From: Blastocatellia bacterium
GTDB lineage: Bacteria > Acidobacteriota > Blastocatellia > Pyrinomonadales > Pyrinomonadaceae
DNA length: 64,000 bases
Assembly: GCA_003168335.1 (NCBI GenBank)
Contig: PMSM01000006.1
Location: forward strand, 124,001 to 188,000
Reading direction: 5' to 3'
Shown: positions 28,849 through 35,482 of the stretch, piece by piece
Layout: every line of letters begins with the position of its first letter
Position numbering within the stretch: the stretch's first letter is position 1
The notes under the pieces: model-generated
Told to the model about the DNA's origin: nothing
What the model saw: the letters and a program-made list of their open reading frames with translations, nothing else
Databases searched by the model: none
Translations under genes and position numbers: made by a program

Positions 28849-28940
28849 CTCCCTCTCCCTTTGGGAGAGGGTTGGGGAGAGGGTTTGATGCTGAGCCTTC
28901 TTACTCCCTCTCCCCGGCCCTCTCCCAAAGGGAGAGGGAG
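28849..28940. repeat. CTCTCCC...GGGAGAGG palindromic repeat, second locus
   Basis: Arms ACTCCCTCTCCCTTTGGGAG and the mirror CTCCCAAAGGGAGAGGGAG enclose a short spacer. This is the same family as 10556-10806. It abuts the start of the radical SAM gene, so it lies in that gene's promoter region. Confidence 0.85.
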
Positions 28941-28967
28941 TCTTTCAGCAGAATGCAATTTTCACGA

Positions 28968-29138
28968 CTAATCTTTTTTCTTCCGGAAATGAACGTAATG
29001 CGTCTCCTCAACCAGTTCTTTCGGGACGAGACGCTTGCTGGTGCGCCAGATGAAATCCATTTCGGCGTGCGTCGTGCTAAGCGCGGCGGGCGTGATCATC
29101 GCGGTTAAGACCGCGAGCGATGATGACAGTCCGTCCAT
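28968..29138 (-). CDS. Small ORF resembling the start of a DUF2721-type protein
   Basis: A 56-codon frame too short for the track: MDGLSSSLAVLTAMITPAAL, then a basic tail ending HYVHFRKKKD. SLAVLTAMITPA resembles the first helix of DUF2721 membrane proteins, and RTSKRL the later TSNRL. The normal ~130 residues and further spans are missing. The frame stays open upstream for ~40 codons but has no better start. It may be a remnant rather than a working gene. About 130 bp to the next gene hold nothing else. Confidence 0.35.
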   Translation of the reverse strand: MDGLSSSLAVLTAMITPAALSTTHAEMDFIWRTSKRLVPKELVEETHYVHFRKKKD

Positions 29139-29266
29139 TGAAATAGAATTTAGCGGCTTGGGTGGGTTGAGGGCAACTGAGTTGATAACATTAACCGACG
29201 CGGGTGAGTCGTTAAAAGAGCCGGGAGCGGAAGCAACTGGACCGTGCGGGACAGCTCACTCTCTCC

Positions 29267-29659
29267 TCAATGAATCAGTTTTATCAGAAGGATCACAGCT
29301 CCGGCAATCAAGAATCCGGGGAGCAGATTCGCCTCTCCGGATGATCCAGCATATTTTACCTGCTTTACCTCAGAGTAAGTGATGACTATCCGATTCGTCA
29401 GCGTCGCCGTTCGGTCCCCCTTCACGGGTGCCCGCAGCACAACGCTATCTTCACCTATTTCTCCAATGCGCCCGCTCAGTTTTCTGCCGTCGCATAATTT
29501 CACTATCACAGGGGCGTCTACTCCAAGCTTGCTAATTTCTCGCTTGATTTTGGCCACCGACTGGTCTTGGCCCTTAGGGTTCTTTCCGTAGACGGAATCA
29601 ACCGCGAGCGCGCCACTCGAGAGCAAGATCAGCATCAACGATAAAAGCTTCTTCAGCAT
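29267..29659 (-). CDS. Small membrane/secreted protein with an Sm-like segment
   Basis: A 130-residue protein starting at ATG 29659 (MLKKLLSLMLILLSSGALA), chosen over the track start at 29674 because GGAGG lies five bases before it. A signal peptide or N-terminal anchor is followed by a lysine-rich segment. Next comes APVIVKLCDGRKLSGRIGEI, which resembles the VxVxLxDGxxxxGxI strand pattern of Sm/SH3-like barrels. A C-terminal hydrophobic helix (LLPGFLIAGAVILLIKLIH) probably spans the membrane. Function unknown. It is a single gene; the divergent GntR regulator lies 230 bp away and could share its control region. Confidence 0.7.
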   Translation of the reverse strand: MLKKLLSLMLILLSSGALAVDSVYGKNPKGQDQSVAKIKREISKLGVDAPVIVKLCDGRKLSGRIGEIGEDSVVLRAPVKGDRTATLTNRIVITYSEVKQVKYAGSSGEANLLPGFLIAGAVILLIKLIH

Positions 29660-29890
29660 AGATCCCTCCAGCACGTGGCCTGTATTACTTCACAGGGGCA
29701 AGTATCTTATTTGGAGGCGCTGACACTGGTCATGGCGATTGTGGCGCTTCTTTAACTGTCACATCAAAGATAAGGATAAGCTTCTTACGCCAGGGTTTGG
29801 TTGAATCCCGCGCCGTTTGCAAACGGCATCAGCACCCAATCGCCGGCGGCGCGCTACGTCACATCGCGCCTGTGATATCCTCCGCTGACC

Positions 29891-30853
29891 ATGCGCTTGT
29901 GGCTTTCAAAAAGCAGCGAAGTTCCACTGCGTGAGCAACTGGTCAGACAGATACGGCTGGGGATCGTGAGCGGTGATCTGAAGGTCCGCCAAAAGCTCCC
30001 CAGCACTCGCGAGCTGGCCCTTCGCTTTCATATCCATTCAAACACTGTCAGCGCTGCTTATCGCGAACTGCACCGGACCGGCTGGGTGGAATTTCGCAAA
30101 GGCAGCGGTGTCTACGTTCGCGGGCGCTCAGCCGATCAAACGCTTGACGAGAACCTCGGCCTGGATCAACTGCTTGCGAAATTCTTCAACACAGCCCGCA
30201 CCAGAGGACATTCGCTGCGCGAAATCCAATCGCGGTTGAAGCACTGGCTGACGCTGCAAGCGCCGGATCATTTTCTGGTGATCGATCCTGATCCAGAACT
30301 GCGCCGCATCTTGATGACTGAGATCGAGGGAGCCACGCAGGTCCGTGCCGTAGGAGCGAGCCTGGATGATTGTGGCAACGCTGAAATGCTAACGGGCGCC
30401 GCGCCCGTAACAATGTATGGCCAGATCGAACAAGTTCGCGCCGCGCTGCCACCTGCTATCGACGTCGTGGCCTTGCATTCCCGTTCAATACCCGAATCCC
30501 TACAGGGCCAGACGCGGCCTTCCGCCGACGAGGTCATTGCGATCGTCTCTTGCTGGCCGGAATTCCTGCGCTGGGCGCACACCATTCTTGTGGCTGCCGG
30601 TCTGGATCCCGACACGCTCAGCTTTCGCGACGCCCGCGAGCGAGGTTGGCAACGAGGCTTGCGGTCCGCGGCTCTGGTGGTGACCGACTCACACATGATT
30701 GATGAACTGCCGGTAGGTTGCGAAGTGCGTCTCTTCAAGATTCTATCCGATTCGTCGCTGGCAGAACTCCGGCAGCTCGCCAAGCAATTCCTGAACGCCG
30801 GCAAAGCACCATCAGCCAGCGCCACCCGTGCTCGCCGAGCAGCACGGTTGTGA
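29891..30853 (+). CDS. GntR-type transcriptional regulator with unassigned effector domain
   Basis: A 320-residue regulator. Residues ~8-78 are a GntR winged helix: PLREQLVRQIRLGIVSGDLK, LPSTRELALRFHIHSNTVSA, and the wing GWVEFRKGSGVYVRG. The ~220-residue C-terminus fits neither FCD, UTRA nor aminotransferase (MocR) effector domains that I recognise. DHFLVIDPDPELRRILMTEI and ALVVTDSHMIDELP suggest an alpha/beta receiver-like or periplasmic-binding-like fold. The ligand is unknown. Possible targets are its own promoter and the divergent small membrane protein. Operator sites could not be identified. Confidence 0.82.
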   Translation: MRLWLSKSSEVPLREQLVRQIRLGIVSGDLKVRQKLPSTRELALRFHIHSNTVSAAYRELHRTGWVEFRKGSGVYVRGRSADQTLDENLGLDQLLAKFFNTARTRGHSLREIQSRLKHWLTLQAPDHFLVIDPDPELRRILMTEIEGATQVRAVGASLDDCGNAEMLTGAAPVTMYGQIEQVRAALPPAIDVVALHSRSIPESLQGQTRPSADEVIAIVSCWPEFLRWAHTILVAAGLDPDTLSFRDARERGWQRGLRSAALVVTDSHMIDELPVGCEVRLFKILSDSSLAELRQLAKQFLNAGKAPSASATRARRAARL

Positions 30854-30997
30854 CAATCAAGACACCGACCGCGCGAATGGGCGACCTTCTCACTATTAGG
30901 GCAATTAAGAAGATCGTCGCACTGTGGGAGGTCGTCGATCATTGAGCCATGCGGCTTGCCGAAGCGAGCGACTCAATCTACCATCGCGCCTGGCCAG

Positions 30998-31125
30998 GAG
31001 CTTCTGGAAACGACGATGCAACCCCGTTGGGGTTGGGTCCGTCTTTAAATCAATCCGAGGGTAGCGGCGCGGCAACCCTGGGCTGTTTGCCGTGACCGCT
31101 CTGCGGTCAAGGCGTTGGAAGCTCC
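30998..31125. repeat. Mosaic palindromic repeat before the HutF-like gene
   Basis: CAACCCCGTTGGGGTTG (31019-31035) and ACCGCTCTGCGGT (31095-31107) lie within weaker outer arms GGAGCTTC/GAAGCTCC. The 332-bp gap between the GntR and deiminase genes is otherwise empty. Confidence 0.65.
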
Positions 31126-31185
31126 GAACTTGATCTAGGCTTTCTTAATTGAGTTACTCAGGTTTAAGTTGGTAAGACCGACGCT

Positions 31186-32781
31186 ATGCCATCTAACAAA
31201 ACCACCGATTCTCTGATCGCCTGGCTGCCGGATCTAATCTTCACCGGCGAGCGATTCGAAAGCGGGCTGGCTCTGGTCTGCAATCCATCCGGCCGGATTG
31301 AGCGGCTGGCGCGCATCGATGAACTGAAGGATGAGAAAAGAATTAGCCTGCCGAAACGGGCGTTGCTGCCGGGGATGGTCAATGCGCACTCGCATGCTTT
31401 CCAACGCGTGTTGAGAGGCAGAACGGAATACCAATCTCGCCGCGTACCGTTTAGCGGCGGGCTACTGCCCGCCGAGTCGGGCGGTAGCCCGACTCTAAAC
31501 GCGGAGGTGAGCAGAGACAGTTTTTGGACCTGGCGCGAGGTGATGTACTCGGCGGCGACGCGTCTCACGCCGGAAGATATTTACGACGCTTCCCGCATGG
31601 CGTTTCTCGAGATGGCCCTCGGCGGCATCACCGCTGTCGGTGAGTTTCACTATCTTCACCACGCGCCCGACGGCACGCCTTACGACGATCCGAACCTGCT
31701 GGCGAAAGAAGTTGTGCGCGCGGCGGGCGATGTCGGCTTGCGGATCGCGTTGTTGAGAGTCGCTTACGCCCGATCGGGTTTTCAGACTGGGGCGAACCCG
31801 AAGCAAGCACGTTTCATTGAAAGCGATCCGGAAACTTATCTGGGCAATCTAGAGAAATTGATTGCCGACCTTGCTCGTGTCAGAAGCCCGACCGTCAGGG
31901 AGGGCTCTCCGCATCACGAGGCCCTCCCTGACGGTCGGGCTTCTGACACCGCATGGGTTGGGGTGGCGCCCCACAGCGTACGGGCCGTGCCGCTCGACTA
32001 TCTGCGCACAGTCGTCGCCTACGCAAATCAAACCGATCTGAAAGTTCACATGCACGTCGCCGAACAACCGGCGGAAGTCTCAGCCTGCGTCGAAGAATAT
32101 GGCCGCACGCCGATCGCCTTGCTGCAATCCGAAGGGCTCTTGAGCAAACGCTTCACAGCGGTGCACGCGATCCACGTGACGCCCAAGGCCATTCCTGCTT
32201 TTGCGCGCACCGGCGCAATGGTTTGCGCCTGTCCCACTACCGAGCGAAACCTGGGCGACGGCGTGGTACCCGCCGACGAATATTTCAAACACGACGTGCC
32301 GATCTGTCTCGGCACCGACAGCCATGCCCAGATCGATTTGCTGGAAGATGCACGTGAACTTGAGTACCACTTGCGTCTGCAGAAACTCGAGCGGGCCGTG
32401 CTCAGTATCAGAAGCCCGACCGCTAGAGAGGACCGGTCGCCCGAGGAAACTGATGATGCCCTCCCTCACGGTCGGGCTTCTGACACTGCTGCCTTGTTAT
32501 TCGCTTGCGCCACCGCTAACGGCGCGCGCAGCATTGGTTCGCCAAATGGCTCGCTTGAATCCGGAAAGGCCGCGGATTTTTTCACGGTCGCTCTCGATGA
32601 TCCTTCAATCACCGGATCGTCAGACGAGGACTTACTTTCGGGTATCGTGTTTTCTTTGTCGCGCGCGGCCGTGCGCGAGGTCGTGGTTTCAGGCAAGCCG
32701 ATCGTCTCAGAAGGTCAACACCTGGTCCAGGAAGAGGTGGTAGAAAGATTCAAGGACTTGCAGCGGCGACTGTGGAATTGA
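31186..32781 (+). CDS. hutF: Formimidoylglutamate deiminase-like amidohydrolase with three repeat-derived insertions
   Basis: A 531-residue amidohydrolase-superfamily enzyme. HutF signatures are clear: GMVNAHSHAFQRVLRG (metal HxH, residues 68 and 70), HMHVAEQPAEV, GRTPIALLQSEGLL, ACPTTERNLGDGVVP and GTDSHAQIDLLED. HutF converts N-formimino-glutamate to N-formyl-glutamate plus ammonia in histidine breakdown; no other hut gene is in the window, so the pathway assignment rests on motifs. The protein is ~75 residues longer than usual. The excess is three in-frame segments at ~88-105, ~231-255 and ~406-434 that are translated palindromic repeats (SPTLN, RSPTVREG...DGRASDT types). Removing them leaves ~460 residues, the normal size. 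All three keep the frame open. Confidence 0.82.
   Translation: MPSNKTTDSLIAWLPDLIFTGERFESGLALVCNPSGRIERLARIDELKDEKRISLPKRALLPGMVNAHSHAFQRVLRGRTEYQSRRVPFSGGLLPAESGGSPTLNAEVSRDSFWTWREVMYSAATRLTPEDIYDASRMAFLEMALGGITAVGEFHYLHHAPDGTPYDDPNLLAKEVVRAAGDVGLRIALLRVAYARSGFQTGANPKQARFIESDPETYLGNLEKLIADLARVRSPTVREGSPHHEALPDGRASDTAWVGVAPHSVRAVPLDYLRTVVAYANQTDLKVHMHVAEQPAEVSACVEEYGRTPIALLQSEGLLSKRFTAVHAIHVTPKAIPAFARTGAMVCACPTTERNLGDGVVPADEYFKHDVPICLGTDSHAQIDLLEDARELEYHLRLQKLERAVLSIRSPTAREDRSPEETDDALPHGRASDTAALLFACATANGARSIGSPNGSLESGKAADFFTVALDDPSITGSSDEDLLSGIVFSLSRAAVREVVVSGKPIVSEGQHLVQEEVVERFKDLQRRLWN
31449..31500 (+). repeat. GTTTAG...CTAAAC palindrome inside hutF
   Basis: A 52-bp unit translated within the HutF-like protein (~residues 88-105, FSGGLLPAESGGSPTLN). 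By hand alignment it matches the intergenic copy at 47935-47986 at 47 of 52 positions. It sits about 18 residues after the HxH motif. Confidence 0.9.
31877..31949 (+). repeat. 73-bp perfect palindrome inside hutF
   Basis: Two perfectly complementary 29-nt arms (starting GTGTCAGAAGCCCGACCGTC) around a 15-nt loop. It is read as RSPTVREG...LPDGRASDT in the HutF-like protein, between the middle helices and the HMHVAE metal motif. Confidence 0.92.
32403..32488 (+). repeat. Second copy of the GTCAGAAGCCCGACCGT palindrome inside hutF
   Basis: An 86-bp related palindrome, less perfect than the copy at 31877. Arms CAGAAGCCCGACCG and CGGTCGGGCTTCTG are exact; the 5' arm has diverged (CTAGAGAGG). It is read as RSPTAREDRS...LPHGRASDT in the protein. 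Confidence 0.88.
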
Positions 32782-32829
32782 ATAAGCTATGGAGTGCGCC
32801 GGCAGAGAAAAGCGGCGACGGCGCTTTAT

Positions 32830-33135
32830 GTCCGACAAACTTCAGTTTGTCGCTTTAACTTGAGTAGAAGTCAGGGCAACGACAAACTGAAGGAAACTCT
32901 GATCAAGTACTTTCGACGCGCAGCGTCGGTATGAATTTAGCCCGGCCTTTCAAGGCCGGGAAGCGGCAACGAGGTGTTCTCGTCGCGTAGCGACGCCTGA
33001 AACCAAGGGATTCAATCGTCGCTACGCGACGAGAACAGAGACTAACCTGATCCCGGCGTTGAAACGCCGGGCTAAGTTCATGCGGACGCTACGCGTCCAA
33101 GACACTTGGTCAGAGGTTCCTGAAGTTTGTCGGAC
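32830..33135. repeat. 306-bp nested palindrome between hutF and argE
   Basis: Successive pairs nest around one centre. The outermost is GTCCGACAAACTTCAG (32830-32845) with its exact inverse at 33120-33135. A ~48-nt pair lies at 32881-32928/33083-33130. A 31-nt pair at 32931-32961/33051-33081 contains CCCGGCCTTTCAAGGCCGGG. The innermost pair is ~24 nt (TTCTCGTCGCGTAGCGACG). It looks like repeat units inserted one inside another. It fills the 380-bp gap; no gene is supported. Confidence 0.88.
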
Positions 33136-33203
33136 CACAATACCCAAAGCGGCGTCTCCCGATGAATCGGGATTGCCGCCGCACTCCAAATTTGGTCGAG
33201 ATC

Positions 33204-34337
33204 ATGACCGTCCAGGAAACTTTAAAAGATCTGGTCGCCATCGATTCCGTCTCGGCGCGCTCGAACGCCGAGATCATCTCCTATCTCGCCAAGCGCTGCG
33301 AGACGGCCGGGTTCACTGTCAAGCGCTTCCCCTATGTCGACGCCGCCGGCGTCGAAAAGATCAATCTCGTCGCCGTGGCGCAGACTTCAGTCTCTGATCC
33401 AAACACGGTCATCGAGCTTGCGCTTGTCGGACACACCGACACGGTGCCTTACCATCCGGCATGGATCGAGGCGCTGCGCCTGACGGAAAAAGATGGGGAG
33501 CTTTTTGGCCGCGGCGCGTGCGACACGAAAGCATTCATCTCATCCGCTCTCACCGCCGTCGAAAGGACCGATCTCTCAAAGTTGAAAAAGCCTCTGGCGC
33601 TGGTGTTTACCGCGGATGAAGAGGTCGGCTGCCTGGGCGCCAAACGACTGGCGCAGGCCCGCGCCTTCACCGCGCGTTATGCCATCGTCGGCGAGCCTAC
33701 TTCACTGCAACCGATGCGCGCTGGGAAAGGTTATTGCCTGGCTCAGATCACGGTGCGCGGCCGCGAAGCGCACAGTGCCTATCCGCAACTGGGCGCATCG
33801 GCGATCTTTCGCGCGGCACGTTTGCTTGGACGCATCGAACAGATCGCGGGCGAGTTGAAGCACGATCAGCGCGCCGGTTTCGATCCGCCATACACCACCA
33901 TGAATGTTGGTTTGATCGAAGGCGGCACGGCGAAGAACATAGTTGCGGGAGAATGCCGCCTCACACTCGAGTGGCGGACGATTCCGGGACAGGAATCTGA
34001 TTACGCACTGGATCTTGTCCGGCAGGCCGCCGCAGATTTGCACCACCAGGATGCGGATTTCATCTGCGAGATCGACGCCGCTCGCGCGGATGAAAGTTTT
34101 GAGACGCGCGCTGATTCTGAGTTAGTACGGTTCCTGGAAGGGTCGTCCGGCCAAGCATCAGGAACTGTCGCGTTCGGCACCGAAGCACCGAGCATGATCG
34201 ATCTCGACGCCGAAGCCGTCGTCTTCGGGCCGGGCGACATTCGCGTCGCCCATCGCACTGGCGAATTCGTCCCCATCGATCAACTCAACGATTGCGTGCG
34301 CATCTTGCTCCGCGCAATCGACCGCTTCTGTTGTTGA
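33204..34337 (+). CDS. argE: Acetylornithine deacetylase
   Basis: A 377-residue M20-family zinc hydrolase starting at ATG 33204 (MTVQETLKDLVAIDSVSARS); the track start at 33162 adds repeat-adjacent sequence with no family match. M20 landmarks: LVGHTDTVPYHPAWIEALRL (metal His and Asp), GRGACDTKAFISSAL, FTADEEVGCLGAKRL (catalytic Glu pair), AIVGEPTSLQP and GREAHSAYPQLGASAI (dimerisation domain His), ending near HRTGEFVPIDQLNDC. These phrases fit ArgE better than DapE or CPG2. It removes acetate from N-acetylornithine in arginine synthesis. No other arg gene is adjacent, and the Shine-Dalgarno is weak (CGAGATC), so the start is not certain. Confidence 0.85.
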   Translation: MTVQETLKDLVAIDSVSARSNAEIISYLAKRCETAGFTVKRFPYVDAAGVEKINLVAVAQTSVSDPNTVIELALVGHTDTVPYHPAWIEALRLTEKDGELFGRGACDTKAFISSALTAVERTDLSKLKKPLALVFTADEEVGCLGAKRLAQARAFTARYAIVGEPTSLQPMRAGKGYCLAQITVRGREAHSAYPQLGASAIFRAARLLGRIEQIAGELKHDQRAGFDPPYTTMNVGLIEGGTAKNIVAGECRLTLEWRTIPGQESDYALDLVRQAAADLHHQDADFICEIDAARADESFETRADSELVRFLEGSSGQASGTVAFGTEAPSMIDLDAEAVVFGPGDIRVAHRTGEFVPIDQLNDCVRILLRAIDRFCC

Positions 34338-34535
34338 CAGCTTATTTACGTAGTCTCGCAAATAATTTGCGCGCTGCGAACTGTATCTGTTTGGACAAAC
34401 CTGCTTAACCAACTAAGCAAGAAACATTTCTTGACGCAGCTAAGACCTAAGGCGTATAAGGTCTCACATCACACGCCAGGCCAAAGGGAAGACTCTCATG
34501 AGAAGGCTTAAGCTTGTCCTCTGGTCGGAGAAAAC

Positions 34536-35141
34536 ATGAACAAGAACACTTCAAGAATCGCGCTCGCCCTGACGCTTCTCCTAACTCTCGCTTTTCAGAC
34601 GAGCTTGGGACAGCAGGTTGCGCCCGAGGCACCAAGAGTACCCGGGAGGAGCATTGCCGTCGTGCCTTACTATCACCCGAGCGGGGGCTGCCACCCTGTT
34701 GAGGTAAAGGTCATAGCCCTCGGCGGACAGCCTCAGGGCGCGTTGCTGGCCCAAATCACAATCGAGAGCTTTTCAGCCAAGCCGGTTCGGGCGGTGAAAA
34801 TAGGTTGGAATGTTTACAGAAGCGATGTAGGAGTTCGGAAATCGCTGTCGCCCTGTGGCGTCACAGCAGAGGCGGTGGAGGTTTTACTTTCCGGGATAAC
34901 GCCGCTTATCGAAGTGGGCGAGTTGCTCAAAAGGGAGACCGTCAACATCAGCACGAATCCGCCACGGATTCCAATGCCCGGACTTAGAACAGTCTTTGTT
35001 GATCAGCCACTTATTACGTTGGATGAGGTTAGGTCGCTGAGAGAAGATGGTAAGGCGTTCAAAGATGATTGCACAGTTCTTGTGTACATCTCTGAGATAG
35101 ACTTCAGCGATGGCACGCAGTGGGAAGGAAAGGTGAAGTGA
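34536..35141 (+). CDS. Secreted hypothetical protein
   Basis: A 201-residue protein with a signal peptide (SRIALALTLLLTLAFQTSLGQ) and GGAG ten bases before the ATG. The mature region has three or four cysteines (SGGCHPVEV, SLSPCGV, DDCTVLV) and a beta-rich look: ALLAQITIESFSAKPVRAVK, IGWNVYRSDVG. The alternating hydrophobic pattern suggests an Ig-like or beta-sandwich domain. I do not recognise the family. The frame after its TGA stop stays open to 35387 (see the next entry). It stands alone between argE and an M61 protease. Confidence 0.7.
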   Translation: MNKNTSRIALALTLLLTLAFQTSLGQQVAPEAPRVPGRSIAVVPYYHPSGGCHPVEVKVIALGGQPQGALLAQITIESFSAKPVRAVKIGWNVYRSDVGVRKSLSPCGVTAEAVEVLLSGITPLIEVGELLKRETVNISTNPPRIPMPGLRTVFVDQPLITLDEVRSLREDGKAFKDDCTVLVYISEIDFSDGTQWEGKVK

Positions 35142-35189
35142 AGCATAAGCAGCGCCTTCAACCAGGGTCTAAGCAGCGACACTTATGAA

Positions 35190-35387
35190 ATGACTTTCGA
35201 ATCGAAAGGCTTCGCTTTCCTTAGGGTGATCGGGATCAAAGTTGGCGAGAAGGTCGCTGTTATCGTCACTGCGATTTTAGAACTCTGGAGAGCCGTGGAA
35301 ACTTTCGGTGTCATCTCCATCATGGAACCGGTCGAGACAACTACGACAACCTTCAACGGTGACTTGATCTGGCGACTCCCTCATTAG
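35190..35387 (+). CDS. Possible small ORF in frame behind the secreted protein
   Basis: A 65-codon frame beginning MTFESKGFAFLRVIGIKVGE and ending FNGDLIWRLPH. It is in the same frame as the preceding gene, with only one TGA (35139-35141) and 16 sense codons between them. Codon use looks coding-like. It could be a separate small gene, the C-terminal part of a longer ancestral protein split by the stop, or chance. No ribosome binding site is evident before its ATG. Confidence 0.35.
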   Translation: MTFESKGFAFLRVIGIKVGEKVAVIVTAILELWRAVETFGVISIMEPVETTTTTFNGDLIWRLPH

Positions 35388-35482
35388 CGAATAAATCAAG
35401 AGTTGCAGTCCTGAGCGTTCGCGAATTGGCGCTCGCCATTCGCTGGCGTATCATGTCTCTTTCCAAACCACTCGGAGTCCAT

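Noticed and set aside
30854-31185. Possible gene between the GntR regulator and hutF
   Set aside because: Only palindromic repeats and short frames with no start signal or family resemblance.
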